From: Marinobacter maritimus
Lineage (GTDB): Bacteria; Pseudomonadota; Gammaproteobacteria; Pseudomonadales; Oleiphilaceae
Assembly (NCBI RefSeq): GCF_007671675.1
Contig: NZ_VCGW01000004.1
Coordinates: 1 to 64,000 of the forward strand
Reading direction: 5' to 3'
DNA length: 64,000 bases
The notes under the pieces: model-generated
What the model saw: the letters and a program-made list of their open reading frames with translations, nothing else
Told to the model about the DNA's origin: nothing
Databases searched by the model: none
Translations under genes and position numbers: made by a program
In this document: piece after piece, positions 27,159 through 37,446 of the stretch
How the letters are laid out: each line of letters opens with the position of its first letter
Position numbering within the stretch: position 1 is the first letter of the stretch

Positions 27159-28109
27159 TCAGATATTCTCAAACAGGGCACTGATGGACTCTTCGTTGCT
27201 GACGCGGCGGATGGATTCCGCGAGCAGTCCGGCCATGCTGAGGGGGCGGATTCTATCACAATTCCTGGCTTTGTCACCCAGAGGAATGGTATCGCATACA
27301 ACGAGTTCATCCAGGTCGGAGGCACTGATGTTTTCGATAGCCGGGCCGGAGAGGACAGGATGGGTGATGTAGGCCACTACCCGGGATGCGCCACGTTCTT
27401 TAAGCGCATTGGCTGCTTTGCAAAGTGTGCCGGCGGTATCCACGATGTCGTCCACCAGGATGCAGGTCTTGTTTTCAACGTCGCCGATAATGTGCATTAC
27501 CTGAGAAACGTTCGCTTTCGGCCGGCGCTTGTCGATGATGGCCAGATCGGCGTCATCCAGTCGTTTGGCAACAGCGCGGGCACGTACAACGCCGCCTACG
27601 TCCGGAGAAACCACAACAAAGTTCTCGAACCGCTGCTTTTCGATATCTTCCAGCAGGACTGGCGTGGCGTAGATGTTGTCTACCGGCACGTCAAAAAAGC
27701 CCTGAATCTGGTCAGCGTGAAGGTCTACGGTGAGAACGCGGTCGACGCCAATGCTGGAGATCATGTCGGCAACAACTTTGGCGCTGATGGCGACGCGGCT
27801 GGAGCGCACCCGGCGATCCTGGCGAGCGTAACCATAATACGGGATGACGGCGGTGATGCGTGATGCAGAAGCGCGGCGCAGGGCGTCGGCCATCACGATC
27901 AATTCCATCAGGTTGTCATTCGTGGGATAGCACGTGGGCTGGATGATGAACACATCGTGGCCACGTACATTTTCATTGATCTCAACGGTGGTTTCGCCGT
28001 CACTGAAGCTGCCTACAGTGGCCTCTCCCATGGGGATGTGGAGTTTTTTGGCGATAGCATGGGCAAGCTCTGGGTTGGCATTGCCTGAGAAAATCATCAG
28101 CTTGGACAC
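27159..28109 (-). CDS. prs: Ribose-phosphate pyrophosphokinase
   Basis: Makes PRPP from ribose 5-phosphate and ATP for nucleotide, histidine and tryptophan synthesis. From a GTG at 28109 the product is 316 residues, the family length, beginning [15 protein letters not shown]. Motifs seen: [15 protein letters not shown] and the PRPP-binding loop [13 protein letters not shown]. The frame extends 50 codons upstream into tRNA-Gln, which cannot be coding, so the GTG start is preferred. Confidence 0.96.
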   Translation of the reverse strand: MSKLMIFSGNANPELAHAIAKKLHIPMGEATVGSFSDGETTVEINENVRGHDVFIIQPTCYPTNDNLMELIVMADALRRASASRITAVIPYYGYARQDRRVRSSRVAISAKVVADMISSIGVDRVLTVDLHADQIQGFFDVPVDNIYATPVLLEDIEKQRFENFVVVSPDVGGVVRARAVAKRLDDADLAIIDKRRPKANVSQVMHIIGDVENKTCILVDDIVDTAGTLCKAANALKERGASRVVAYITHPVLSGPAIENISASDLDELVVCDTIPLGDKARNCDRIRPLSMAGLLAESIRRVSNEESISALFENI

Positions 28110-28161
28110 GATGGCATCCTTCTCGTTTTCGGCGGTTTGGTCAGAAGAAGCGGGAGAAAGT

Positions 28162-28236
28162 TGGCTGGGGTGGCAGGATTCGAACCTGCGCATGACGGGA
28201 TCAAAACCCGTTGCCTTACCACTTGGCGACACCCCA
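28162..28236 (-). tRNA. tRNA-Gln (TTG)
   Basis: A 75-nt cloverleaf on the minus strand. Acceptor TGGGGTG pairs with CACCCCA with discriminator G and an encoded CCA; the D-arm is CGCCAAGTGGTAAGGC, the anticodon loop TTTTGAT (anticodon TTG) and the T-arm contains GGTTCGAATCC. The first-base U pairing with A is typical of tRNA-Gln. It lies in the ispE-prs intergenic space and is probably processed from their common transcript. Confidence 0.96.
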
Positions 28237-28255
28237 GTATCGTGCTTTTTTGGCA

Positions 28256-29119
28256 TCATTCCAGCTCTGTCAGCTTTTGGTGAAGAGGTGATACGTTCAC
28301 CCCTTTAGCTACGAACCCGGTGATGCCGGAGGGTTTGCTTTCCCAGATAATCCGGGCTGCGGATTCTGTAGGGAAACGTCCAAATATGCAAGCCCCGGTT
28401 CCGGTTAATCTTGCAGGTCCGAATTCTGCGAGCCATTCCATGCTCTCGTTGACCTCAGGATACAGTCTTCTGACCACATCTTCACAGTCGTTTCGGCACC
28501 TCGAGGCGTCTCCCTCAAAAGCGGGCGCTATTCTGATTCTCGGGGTGTCCCTTGTCAACCCTTGCTCTGAAAATATCTTTCCGGTGTTGATGCTACAGGC
28601 AGGTTTCAGGACCAAAAACCAGTCTTCTGGCGGGGAAGCAGGGGTCAGTTTTTCGCCTATACCTTCCCCGAAAGCAGCATGGCCTCGCACAAACACCGGC
28701 ACGTCGGCGCCAAGTGTCAGGCCGATTTCCGCAAGCTCGTCGAGCCCCAGCCCAAGTTGCCAGAGGTGGTTCAATCCCAGCAGTGTGGTGGCCGCATTGG
28801 AGCTACCGCCGCCAAGCCCACCGCCCATAGGCAGGCGCTTGGTGATGCCGATGGTTACACCTGGCAGGTCGCCTGATGTCTTTTTCGCAAGCGCACGCGC
28901 AGCTCTGATGATCAGGTTGTCTTCATCCGCCACCCCGCTTATGGGGCTCTCAAGCCGGATATCAGACTGCTCAGGGTTCAGGCTCAATGTGATGTCATCA
29001 CCGTAGTCGAGAAACTGGAACAGTGTCTGCAGCTCATGGTAGCCATCCGGCCGCCGTCCAACAATGTGCAAAAAAAGGTTCAGTTTGGCTGGAGATGGCA
29101 GTGTGATAGTTGCTGTCAC
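28256..29119 (-). CDS. ispE: 4-diphosphocytidyl-2-C-methyl-D-erythritol kinase
   Basis: GHMP kinase of the MEP isoprenoid pathway. The product is 287 residues from a GTG at 29119 that overlaps the lolB stop (GTGA), implying translational coupling; an in-frame ATG at 29137 is the alternative. Motifs: [20 protein letters not shown] near the N-terminus and the ATP loop [14 protein letters not shown]. Upstream is lolB, downstream tRNA-Gln and prs, the standard gammaproteobacterial order. Confidence 0.95.
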   Translation of the reverse strand: MTATITLPSPAKLNLFLHIVGRRPDGYHELQTLFQFLDYGDDITLSLNPEQSDIRLESPISGVADEDNLIIRAARALAKKTSGDLPGVTIGITKRLPMGGGLGGGSSNAATTLLGLNHLWQLGLGLDELAEIGLTLGADVPVFVRGHAAFGEGIGEKLTPASPPEDWFLVLKPACSINTGKIFSEQGLTRDTPRIRIAPAFEGDASRCRNDCEDVVRRLYPEVNESMEWLAEFGPARLTGTGACIFGRFPTESAARIIWESKPSGITGFVAKGVNVSPLHQKLTELE

Positions 29120-29754
29120 GGAGTCAGGTCCTGCCAACTGCTTACTACAACACGTACGCGCTTATCCTCTTTCAAGGCGGTGATTCTGGCGGGCAGGGCG
29201 GGTACGTCGCCTTGTAGCTCGTGCCAGCGATCGTAACGGATTTCCCAACCGGCCTGGCGAATCATGGCGAGTTCACCCCGATCGTCAAACAGTAGCCGAA
29301 AATCACCGCCAGGTGCAGGCAGGCCGCGTATCCACCACGTCAGGCTCTCCATCGGGAGTTGCCAGCCGGTGGCGGCTTTCATCAGCGCATCCGGGTCTCC
29401 GGAGCGATAGGTTTCACCGTTAGAGAGCGTCAGCTCAATGAAGCCCGGCACGCCTTTCAGATTCGTGCTGCCCATTCCGAGGAATGATGATGACAAGCCG
29501 AGATCGTAAGCTTCGCCTTCCTGTATCCAGTAGTTGATGATGGCGGTGCCACTGTCCGAAGGCTGGCGTACTGCCAGTTTTCCAGACAGTTGCCAGTGAT
29601 CAAACCGCCTGAGCTTGGTGGAGCGGTCCTGCCAGTCAGCTGGAGGTTGGTCGGTCATGCCCTCGGGCAGTGGCTCCAATTGAATGGTGGTACAGGCGCT
29701 CAGGCTGGCAATCAGAATCAGGGCTGCCCAAATGCGAATAGCCTGCCCCATCAT
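29116..29754 (-). CDS. lolB: Outer-membrane lipoprotein LolB
   Basis: Receives lipoproteins from LolA and inserts them in the outer membrane. The 212 residues begin with a lipoprotein signal ending LSAC (Cys21) followed by Thr, compatible with outer-membrane sorting. The mature part has the LolB features [12 protein letters not shown] and INYWIQ. Its ATG overlaps the stop of the upstream TPR gene by four bases (ATGA), and its stop overlaps the ispE start. Confidence 0.93.
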   Translation of the reverse strand: MMGQAIRIWAALILIASLSACTTIQLEPLPEGMTDQPPADWQDRSTKLRRFDHWQLSGKLAVRQPSDSGTAIINYWIQEGEAYDLGLSSSFLGMGSTNLKGVPGFIELTLSNGETYRSGDPDALMKAATGWQLPMESLTWWIRGLPAPGGDFRLLFDDRGELAMIRQAGWEIRYDRWHELQGDVPALPARITALKEDKRVRVVVSSWQDLTP

Positions 29755-31511
29755 TGGTCACCGTTGTTGGTCAGCCGCTCAATGGTCTCACGTAAAACAG
29801 CGTGATCCGGATCCTGCTCAAGCCCTTCTTTCCAGACAATTTGGGCCTGCTCTTCGGCACCGTTCATCCACAATGCTTCGCCATAGTGGGCAGCGACTTC
29901 CGGATCCGGAAAGGCGGCCCAGGCGCGAGACAGGTAATCCAGCGCAGGCTCGAGTTGGCCTTCCTGGAACAGAACCCATCCCATGCTATCGAGAATGGCG
30001 GGGTTTTCCGGGTCGAGCGCGAGAGCCTGTTCGATGTAGCTGCGGGCTTCCTTCATCCGGTCCGTACGAGTTGTGAGTATGTACCCCAGGGCGTTGAGTG
30101 CGACGGCGTTGTCGGGGTTGTCTTCAACAATCTGCTTGAGATCTTCTTCGGCTTTGTCCGGCTGATCCAGAGCATCGAACAGCATGGCTCGCGCATAACG
30201 TATCTGAAGGTTCTCAGGGAACTCCTCAAGTGCGCTGGAGCCCGCTTGGAGTGCCTCTTGCTGCAGCCTTTGGTCGAGCAGAAGATTTACCTCCAGTAGC
30301 CAGTAATTTTCTGCCCGCTCCGGGTTGGTGCTGCGCAGAGAACGAATGTTGTCCCGAGCCTCCTCGAGCCTGCCTTCTGCGGCCAGCAATGCGCTGGCCC
30401 GGGCGAGAGCGGGCAGGTAATAGTTGCCCTGTTCCACGCTCTGGTAGTAACCGATGGCTTGCACTGCGTTGCCGGCCTCATCTTCAATTCGGCCCAGATA
30501 ATAACTTGCTTCGCTGGTGTGGTGACCCTGTTCGATAAGTCGCGTGAGTTCTTCCTTTGCGAGTTCAAGCTGTCCGTTTTCCAGAGCTACAAGCGCGTGT
30601 GATAGTCGCAGCCCGGAGTTGTCGGGGTAGCGATCTGACAGGCGGCTAAACTCATCCTGAGCGGCCTGCAATTCACCTTCGCTGATCAACATGCGTCCGT
30701 AGAGCGTGCCCATTTGGCGATTGGCCGGGAAGCGCCGGGTGTTTACCAAAAGGTGATCAAGGGCTTCGATTACTTCGCCGGTTTGGTACAGCAGGTCGCC
30801 CTTGAGAATGATGGCGGGCTGAAAGTTGGGTTCTTCTTCAAGCAGAGGCTCCAACCGTAGAAGCGCAGCATCAGGATCCCCTGTGATTTTTAGCAGCAGG
30901 GCAATGCTGTATTCCAGTTCCGGGGTGTCCGGATGGCGGTTTGCCATTTCTTCATACAAGGCCAGCAATTCTCGTTGCTGTTCCTGAGGGAGGTTTCCTG
31001 CCATGGCCGCAAGGCTGTCGAAATCTGCGTCGCCACCCTGGTCCAGAATCCTTTCCATATACCCCAGGGCGGATTCGAGTTCATTGCGTTTAACGGACTG
31101 TATGGCCGAAACCCGAAGTGCCTGAAGGTTTTCCGGATCTACATCAAGCCAAAGCTCTGCCAGCTGCTTTTGCGCATTGTCACCATTGAGCGACTGGGCA
31201 ATGCGCATGGCCCGCTCAATAACATTTTTATCCCGGGATTGTTGCGCAGCTCTGAGGTAATTGACAAGAGTGACATCGTACCGGCCACGCTGAGCTGCAA
31301 TTTCTGCCGAGAGGAGCAGGTACAGGGTTTCCGGCTCAAAATCAGCGTATTCAACCGGCAGGTCGCCGCTTGTTTGCCCGATGCCTTCCTGCTGGTTTGT
31401 GTCGATTTTCTCGTCGGCGGCCGATGTGTCCCCCGAACCGGTTATACTGGCGCAACCTGCCAGTGAGAGGCCGAACAGACAGGTAACCAAAAGCGGTGCG
31501 GATTTGTGCAT
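29751..31511 (-). CDS. TPR-repeat lipoprotein
   Basis: A 586-residue exported lipoprotein (signal to LAGC, Cys20) built almost entirely of tetratricopeptide repeats; clear units include ALNALGYILTTRTDRMKEA and ALDYLSRAWAAFPDPEVAAH. Proteins of this type sit directly upstream of lolB in Pseudomonas and relatives and may aid envelope assembly, but have no defined activity. ATG 31511 is chosen because the signal peptide starts there; ten extra in-frame residues upstream do not fit. It is divergent from hemA. Confidence 0.88.
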   Translation of the reverse strand: MHKSAPLLVTCLFGLSLAGCASITGSGDTSAADEKIDTNQQEGIGQTSGDLPVEYADFEPETLYLLLSAEIAAQRGRYDVTLVNYLRAAQQSRDKNVIERAMRIAQSLNGDNAQKQLAELWLDVDPENLQALRVSAIQSVKRNELESALGYMERILDQGGDADFDSLAAMAGNLPQEQQRELLALYEEMANRHPDTPELEYSIALLLKITGDPDAALLRLEPLLEEEPNFQPAIILKGDLLYQTGEVIEALDHLLVNTRRFPANRQMGTLYGRMLISEGELQAAQDEFSRLSDRYPDNSGLRLSHALVALENGQLELAKEELTRLIEQGHHTSEASYYLGRIEDEAGNAVQAIGYYQSVEQGNYYLPALARASALLAAEGRLEEARDNIRSLRSTNPERAENYWLLEVNLLLDQRLQQEALQAGSSALEEFPENLQIRYARAMLFDALDQPDKAEEDLKQIVEDNPDNAVALNALGYILTTRTDRMKEARSYIEQALALDPENPAILDSMGWVLFQEGQLEPALDYLSRAWAAFPDPEVAAHYGEALWMNGAEEQAQIVWKEGLEQDPDHAVLRETIERLTNNGDQ

Positions 31512-31757
31512 GCAACTTCCCGTGATTTGTCGACTACGCATCTTGAGTAACCCGTATCACCTCTTTTTTTGAGTTGAGTCGGGTCCCGGCGGCGACCGGT
31601 TCCCTATAATGGCATAAGCTCCTGTTCTTGCCCAACCTGTCCGCACTTCCCGAAGCACGGTTGGTTTTGGGTGGCAGCTGACGGCTTGGGCCGCTAAAAT
31701 GCCTGCAGAATGGCGTTCGTTTACATCGCACATCGGTAAAGGATTGTAGAACCAAGA

Positions 31758-33047
31758 ATGGCATTGCTAACGCTGGGAATTAATCATCGCACGGCCCCTG
31801 TCGAGTTACGGGAGCGGGTTGCGTTTACGCCTGAGCGCATGTCAGAGGCGTTTGCGGAGCTGCGTGCGGCGTCTGGCGCCAGTGAGGCGGCCATTCTTTC
31901 CACCTGCAATCGCACAGAACTCTATCTCGCGGGCGACGATGATTGCGCGCCGATGGTGCTGCGCTGGCTGGCGGGCTTCCACGATCTGGATGCCGCCGAG
32001 CTTGAAGAAGTGCTTTACATCCACCGCGACGCGGATGCGGTCAGGCACATGATGCGCGTTGCTGCCGGTCTGGATTCCATGGTTCTGGGTGAGCCACAGA
32101 TATTCGGCCAGTTAAAAGATGCCTACGCTCTGGCCCGGGAACACGGCGGGAGCGGCTCGTTTCTCTCTCGCATGTTTGAGCAAACCTTCTCCGTTGCCAA
32201 GCGCGTTCGTACCCAGACCGCCATCGGCGAAAACCCGGTTTCCGTCGCTTATGCCGCCGTAAACATGGCTCATCGCATTTTCGCGGATATGTCGCAGAAT
32301 AAGGCGCTGCTGATTGGCGCAGGCAAAACCATCGAACTCGTCGCTCGCCACCTTGCAGATGCCGGCGTGAAGAACTTCATTGTTGCCAATCGCACGTTGG
32401 AGCGAGCTCAGGCTCTGGCAGAATCCCGAGGCGGCCGCGGCATTCTGCTTTCGGAGATTCCGGATTACCTGGCCGATGTCGATATTATTATTTCATCCAC
32501 TGCCAGCCCGCTGCCTATTCTCGGCAAAGGCGCGGTGGAGCGCTCTCTGAAGAAACGCAAGCATCGGCCGTTTTTCATGGTGGATATTGCTGTGCCCAGG
32601 GATATCGAGCCCGAAGTGGCTTCCCTGGCGGATGTGTATCTTTATACCGTTGATGACTTGCGCCAGGTGATCGAAGAAAATATTCGTACCCGTGAGGGTG
32701 CTGCCCGTGAAGCGGAAAATCTCATAACAGCTGGCGTGCAGGAGTTTCTCAGCCAGCTCCGCGCACTGGATGCGGTTTCCACACTGAAACAGTTCCGGCA
32801 GCGTGCGGAAGTGTTACGAGACATAGAAACCGAAAAAGCCCTGCGCGCTTTGCGCAATGGCGGCGATCCCGAAACAGCGTTGCGCAGTCTAGCGCGAGGC
32901 CTTACAAACAAACTCCTGCACGAACCTTCTATACAGGTTCGCAAGGCCACCACCGAAGGGCGTGCTGAGGTGACTGAGTGGCTGAGAGAGCTGCATCAGC
33001 TCGATGTGTTGGACGCAGACGCGACGACCACCCCGGAAAAAATATGA
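31758..33047 (+). CDS. hemA: Glutamyl-tRNA reductase
   Basis: NADPH enzyme that reduces Glu-tRNA to glutamate-1-semialdehyde, the first step of tetrapyrrole synthesis. The 429 residues have [14 protein letters not shown], the catalytic Cys50 in STCNRTELY, the Rossmann domain ([17 protein letters not shown]) and the C-terminal dimerisation helix. Its TGA overlaps the prfA ATG (ATGA), starting a four-gene chain hemA-prfA-prmC-moeB. Confidence 0.97.
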   Translation: MALLTLGINHRTAPVELRERVAFTPERMSEAFAELRAASGASEAAILSTCNRTELYLAGDDDCAPMVLRWLAGFHDLDAAELEEVLYIHRDADAVRHMMRVAAGLDSMVLGEPQIFGQLKDAYALAREHGGSGSFLSRMFEQTFSVAKRVRTQTAIGENPVSVAYAAVNMAHRIFADMSQNKALLIGAGKTIELVARHLADAGVKNFIVANRTLERAQALAESRGGRGILLSEIPDYLADVDIIISSTASPLPILGKGAVERSLKKRKHRPFFMVDIAVPRDIEPEVASLADVYLYTVDDLRQVIEENIRTREGAAREAENLITAGVQEFLSQLRALDAVSTLKQFRQRAEVLRDIETEKALRALRNGGDPETALRSLARGLTNKLLHEPSIQVRKATTEGRAEVTEWLRELHQLDVLDADATTTPEKI

Positions 33048-34132
33048 AACCATCGATACAGTCCCGCCTCGAGCAGCTTGTAGAGCGCTACGAGGAGGTG
33101 AGTGCTTTGCTCAGCGATCCCGCCACAATCGCACACCAGGACAAGTTTCGGGAATTATCCCGGGAGTATTCCGAGATTGAGCCTGTGGTGCAGTGCTTTC
33201 AGGCTTGGAAGCACTCTCTGGACGATATCAGTGAGGCAAAAGAACTCGCGAAAGACGGCGATGCCGACATGCGGGAGATGGCCGCAGAAGAACTTGAAAT
33301 TGCCGAGCAGAAAACCGAAGAGCTGGATGAAGAACTGCAGCGCTTGATGCTGCCTAAAGATCCGAATGACGGCAAAAACGTGTTTCTGGAAATCCGCGCG
33401 GGAACTGGCGGTGATGAAGCCGCAATTTTTGCCGGAGATCTGTTCCGCATGTACAGTCGTTACGCCGAGCGCCGGCGCTGGCAGATTGAAGTGCTCAGCG
33501 AGAACGAAGGTGAGCATGGCGGTTATAAGGAAGTCATTGCCCGGGTTGCGGGCGACGCTGTATACGGCGCATTGAAATTCGAATCCGGTGCGCACCGGGT
33601 TCAGCGGGTGCCGGAGACCGAATCCCAGGGCCGCATTCACACCTCTGCCTGTACCGTTGCCGTTATGCCAGAGGCCGATGAAGCCGAGGCGATCGAGATC
33701 AACAAAGCTGACTTGCGCGTGGATACCTTCCGCTCCTCGGGTGCGGGCGGTCAGCACGTTAACAAAACCGATTCCGCCATCCGGATTACCCACCTGCCAA
33801 CCGGTATCGTGGTGGAGTGTCAGGAAGAGCGCTCACAACATAAAAACCGCGCCAAGGCCATGAGCTTTCTGGCTTCACGGTTGAATAATGCGGAAACTGA
33901 GCGGCAGCAGAAATCCATGGCCGAGACCCGCAAAAGCCTGGTGGGTAGCGGCGATCGCTCTGAGCGTATTCGTACGTACAATTTCCCCCAGGGCCGGGTA
34001 ACCGACCATCGCATCAACCTCACGCTTTACAAGCTTGATGATGTCATTGCGGGTGATCTGGATTCCGTGGTTGTGCCTCTTCAACAAGAGCATCAGGCGG
34101 AGCTTCTGGCCTCGCTTTCCGATGACGAGTAA
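33044..34132 (+). CDS. prfA: Peptide chain release factor 1
   Basis: Recognises UAA and UAG stop codons and triggers peptide release. The 362 residues contain the peptidyl-transferase GGQ motif (235-237, [10 protein letters not shown]) and the anticodon tripeptide as P190-E-T192 in [16 protein letters not shown], where E. coli has PAT. ATG 33044 overlaps the hemA stop. prmC, which methylates the GGQ glutamine, overlaps the 3' end by 11 bp. Confidence 0.97.
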   Translation: MKPSIQSRLEQLVERYEEVSALLSDPATIAHQDKFRELSREYSEIEPVVQCFQAWKHSLDDISEAKELAKDGDADMREMAAEELEIAEQKTEELDEELQRLMLPKDPNDGKNVFLEIRAGTGGDEAAIFAGDLFRMYSRYAERRRWQIEVLSENEGEHGGYKEVIARVAGDAVYGALKFESGAHRVQRVPETESQGRIHTSACTVAVMPEADEAEAIEINKADLRVDTFRSSGAGGQHVNKTDSAIRITHLPTGIVVECQEERSQHKNRAKAMSFLASRLNNAETERQQKSMAETRKSLVGSGDRSERIRTYNFPQGRVTDHRINLTLYKLDDVIAGDLDSVVVPLQQEHQAELLASLSDDE

Positions 34133-34988
34133 ACCTTCACTGACCTGTGAGGCGCTGCTGGACGATGCGGCGCGCCGGATTGCAGGTGATTCCTCCCGGC
34201 TCGATGCCGAGTTGCTCCTTGCCCAGGTTACTGGCCTAGGCCGTTCTGCCTTCCGCGCCTTTCCCGAGCGCGAAGTGGAAGTGCGGCTGGCAATAGAATT
34301 TGAAGAGCTTGTAATGCAACGTGTGCAGGGTATGCCGGTTGCCTACCTGTTGGGTCATCAGGAGTTCTGGTCCCTTCCGTTCAAAGTAAGCAGCAGTACA
34401 TTGATTCCCAGGCCGGACACCGAGTGCCTGGTAGAGCAGGCGCTGGAATTGCCCTTGCCGGACAGTGCCCGGGTTGTTGATCTTGGCACCGGCACAGGAG
34501 CCATCGCTTTGGCGCTGGCCAGCGAGCGGCCCGGCTGGGCGATCAGTGCCTGCGACCTGATGGAAGATGCGGTGGCATTGGCACAGGCAAATGCCAGCCA
34601 GCTAAAGTTACCGGTGGAGGTTTTCCAGAGCCGTTGGTTTGCCGGATTGCCCACTGGCAGTTTTGATCTGATAGTTTCCAATCCACCTTATGTCGCTTCG
34701 GGTGACCACCACCTCGATGAAGGCGATGTTCGCTTTGAGCCGGCCTCTGCACTGGTATCCGGAGCTGATGGCCTTGATGACATTCGCCTGATTGTGAGTG
34801 AAGCGCCTGCCTGGCTGAATGCCGAAGGTTGGCTGCTTCTGGAGCACGGATTCGATCAGGCCGAAGCCGTTCAAGGGCTGTTCACCACCCGAGGGTTTGC
34901 TAAGGTGGAAAGCCGGAAAGACTACGGCGGCAACGACCGCATGACCCTGGGGCAGTGGCCCCGAAAAGGAGACCTCCATGCTCAGTGA
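34122..34988 (+). CDS. prmC: Release factor glutamine methyltransferase
   Basis: SAM-dependent enzyme that N5-methylates the GGQ glutamine of RF1 and RF2. The 288 residues carry the SAM motif [15 protein letters not shown] (118-132) and the catalytic NPPY (187-190). ATG 34122 was chosen by family length; the frame is open further upstream inside prfA. It overlaps both neighbours by 11 bp. Confidence 0.95.
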   Translation: MTSKPSLTCEALLDDAARRIAGDSSRLDAELLLAQVTGLGRSAFRAFPEREVEVRLAIEFEELVMQRVQGMPVAYLLGHQEFWSLPFKVSSSTLIPRPDTECLVEQALELPLPDSARVVDLGTGTGAIALALASERPGWAISACDLMEDAVALAQANASQLKLPVEVFQSRWFAGLPTGSFDLIVSNPPYVASGDHHLDEGDVRFEPASALVSGADGLDDIRLIVSEAPAWLNAEGWLLLEHGFDQAEAVQGLFTTRGFAKVESRKDYGGNDRMTLGQWPRKGDLHAQ

Positions 34989-35733
34989 TGAAGAACTCCT
35001 GCGCTTCAGCCGTCAGATTTTGATGCCCCGCTTTGATATTGCGGGGCAGCAGGCACTGAAGTCCGCCCGCGTTGTGATAGTAGGGTCTGGTGGCCTCGGT
35101 TGCCCGGTTGCGCTTTATTTGGGGGCGGCCGGTGTTGGCCACATAACGTTGGTAGATGATGACGTTATTGAACTGGCCAACCTGCAGCGCCAGATCGCAT
35201 TTGAGACGGCTCAAATTGGCGAGTCCAAAGCGGAAACCCTGGCCGCGCGAGTACGCAGTATCAATCCGGCAGTGTCTATTTCTGTGGTTAACCGCCGCCT
35301 TGAACTGAACGACTTTGACCGCGAAGTAGCCGAAGTCAGCCTGGCACTGGATTGCTCGGATAACTTCAGCACCCGATTCGCCTTGAACCGCGCTTGTGTA
35401 GCCGCCGGCGTTCCGTTGATCTCTGGCGCAGCTATCCGGGGTGAAGGCCAACTCAGTGTTTACGATAGCCGGAATCCCGAATCCCCTTGTTACCACTGTC
35501 TGTATCCCGAGCAGGGCAACGAAGACCTGACCTGTTCTGAAGCCGGCGTGATCGCCCCGCTCGTTGGTATGATCGGTTCGGCCCAGGCGATGGAAGCTAT
35601 CAAAGTAATTTCCGGAGTTGGCAGACCCCTTGTGGGTCGGTTACTGCTTCTGGATGCCTGGGAAATGCAGTGGCGTGAAATGAAGCTTAACAAGGATCCT
35701 GATTGTCCGGTTTGTGGGTCTGAGCACGTCTGA
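34978..35733 (+). CDS. moeB: MoeB/ThiF-family adenylyltransferase
   Basis: E1-like enzyme that adenylates the C-terminus of MoaD (or ThiS) for sulfur transfer. The 251 residues show GSGGLGCP (37-43), the catalytic Asp128 in DCSDNFSTR, and two zinc-binding pairs, Cys171/Cys174 and Cys243/Cys246. The hemA-prfA-prmC-moeB order is the Pseudomonas arrangement and supports MoeB over ThiF. Confidence 0.92.
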   Translation: MLSDEELLRFSRQILMPRFDIAGQQALKSARVVIVGSGGLGCPVALYLGAAGVGHITLVDDDVIELANLQRQIAFETAQIGESKAETLAARVRSINPAVSISVVNRRLELNDFDREVAEVSLALDCSDNFSTRFALNRACVAAGVPLISGAAIRGEGQLSVYDSRNPESPCYHCLYPEQGNEDLTCSEAGVIAPLVGMIGSAQAMEAIKVISGVGRPLVGRLLLLDAWEMQWREMKLNKDPDCPVCGSEHV

Positions 35734-35735
35734 TC

Positions 35736-35854
35736 GAAGCAGGAGCGGCAGGCAGACATCGCCAAAACACGCTGTGAATACTTCCCTGTGCGCTCGGCTC
35801 CGCCATCCATGGCTCCGCACGGTTTTGGCGATGTCTGCCTGCCGCACCTGCTTC
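35736..35854. repeat. 33-bp near-perfect inverted repeat, intergenic element
   Basis: Arms 35736-35768 and 35822-35854 are reverse complements with one mismatch (core of the arm: GGCAGGCAGACATCGCC). They flank a 53-bp centre that contains its own GC-rich short palindrome (GCCATCCATGGC). It fills the gap between the convergent moeB and phrB genes, so it could terminate both. Its size and self-contained form resemble dispersed REP/MITE-type elements. Confidence 0.8.
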
Positions 35855-35871
35855 TACATTTGTTCCGCGTT

Positions 35872-37290
35872 CTAGCCTTTCAGCGCCTGAAACTTCGCTA
35901 TTGCCTCTTTTCTACTTTCCTTCAAATCAATGATCGGCCTTGGGTATCCACCCGGAATCACGCCGCCCTTGGACGGATCGTGGATGCGCTTGTTATCCAG
36001 CTTTGCCAACTCAGGCACCCACTCGCGGATAAACTCACCTTTCGGATCGAAACGCTCGCTTTGAGTCACCGGGTTGAACACACGGAAGTAAGGCGCCGCG
36101 TCGGTGCCTGTAGAGGCGCTCCACTGCCAGCCGCCGTTGTTGGAGGCCAGAAAACCATCCACCAGTTTTGACATGAAATAAGCCTCGCCCAGCCGCCAGT
36201 CGATGAACAGGTTTTTGGTCAGAAACATCGCCGTAACCATACGCAGCCGGTTGTGCATCCAGCCGGTCTGGTTGAGTTGGCGCATGGCGGCATCTACCAA
36301 GGGGATGCCGGTGTTGCCGGATTTCCAGGCTTCGAAGTGCTCGCCGGGATCGTTCCATTGCAGCGCTTCGGTTTCCGGTTTGAAGGCGCGATGCATGCTC
36401 ACTCGGGGGCAGTGGTACAAGGTGTGTATGTAGAAATCCCGCCAGGCGATTTCGTTAATCCAGGTCACCAGGCCTTCCTGGTTGCCTCCCATGCCTTGCG
36501 CTTGTCGCCCGGCGACCAGGCATTGGCGGCCTGAGAGCACACCATTGGCCAGATAGGGTGAAAGCTGGCTTGTGCTATCAAGAGCAGGGAAGTCTCTATG
36601 CTCTTTGTACGCGCGGCCGTGTTCGCTGAGGAAACACTCTAGCTGCGAGTGCGCTGCATCTTCTCCGGTTTCTACCAATGCTGGCGGGGCATTTTCAAAA
36701 CCATCGGGAATGCTTGTAATGCGTTCCGGCTGAATGGCATCGCCCCGGGCCTTGGGTACTGGGTAAAGTGTTGGCTGGGTTGCATCAATCCAGGTGCGCC
36801 AGCGGCGGGAAAAGGGGGTGAATACGGAGTAGGGTTCGCCCTGGCCGGTCAGTATTTCACCCACCGGCGCCACGGTCTGGTCGCGATATTTGCAGGTAGT
36901 GATGCCCAATTCATCAAAGCGGTGCTTCACGGCTTTGTCGCGCTTGCGTTCGTTAACGCCATATTCTTCGTTGAAGTGAAGCTGGCGGACGCCGAGGTCC
37001 TGGCAGTGGGCTTCAAGCGCTGAAATGCTGTCGCTGAAGTCCTCAGCTTCTATAAAACAAAGCGGTATGCCGAGTTTTGCCAGTTCCTGGGCCAGGGCAT
37101 TGGCATGGGCAACCACAAACTGAACCCTGGCTGGCGACCAGTCGTGCTCCTGCCATTGTGCTGGCGTGAGGATGAAACAGGCGCGAACGTCTGTGTTGCC
37201 TCCCGGTTTATCCGATTCTTTGCAGGCTGCGGTAAGGGCCGGATTGTCGGCGATTCGCAAGTCGTTTCTGAACCATACCAGTTGCGTCAT
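35872..37290 (-). CDS. phrB: Class I CPD deoxyribodipyrimidine photolyase
   Basis: Flavoprotein that uses blue light to split cyclobutane pyrimidine dimers. The 472 residues have the N-terminal antenna domain (LVWFRNDLRIADNPAL) and the FAD/DNA-binding C-domain with WRDFYIH, TGIPLVDAAMRQL, TGWMHNRLRMV and NNGGWQWSASTGTDAAPYFR in pieces. This matches E. coli PhrB rather than cryptochrome-DASH. It converges on moeB across the inverted repeat. Confidence 0.95.
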   Translation of the reverse strand: MTQLVWFRNDLRIADNPALTAACKESDKPGGNTDVRACFILTPAQWQEHDWSPARVQFVVAHANALAQELAKLGIPLCFIEAEDFSDSISALEAHCQDLGVRQLHFNEEYGVNERKRDKAVKHRFDELGITTCKYRDQTVAPVGEILTGQGEPYSVFTPFSRRWRTWIDATQPTLYPVPKARGDAIQPERITSIPDGFENAPPALVETGEDAAHSQLECFLSEHGRAYKEHRDFPALDSTSQLSPYLANGVLSGRQCLVAGRQAQGMGGNQEGLVTWINEIAWRDFYIHTLYHCPRVSMHRAFKPETEALQWNDPGEHFEAWKSGNTGIPLVDAAMRQLNQTGWMHNRLRMVTAMFLTKNLFIDWRLGEAYFMSKLVDGFLASNNGGWQWSASTGTDAAPYFRVFNPVTQSERFDPKGEFIREWVPELAKLDNKRIHDPSKGGVIPGGYPRPIIDLKESRKEAIAKFQALKG

Positions 37291-37446
37291 TGTCTGTTCC
37301 GTATAGGGTTCGGGCTTTGAATGTAAGGGTAATTACATCGCTCTGTGGTAATAAAATCACATAGTTGGATATTCGCCCGGGGTCACTGATTGGATTATAG
37401 TTGTCGCAACTTTACCAGCCGTATTCGTGGGAGATTTACAGCGTTT

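Noticed and set aside
31600..31615. Perfect TATAAT upstream of hemA
   Set aside because: No acceptable -35 hexamer at 16-18 bp, so it was not listed as a promoter.
37321..37338. Short palindrome ATGTAA-N6-TTACAT between phrB and the DUF432 gene
   Set aside because: Only 6-bp arms and no known regulator or repeat copy; likely chance.
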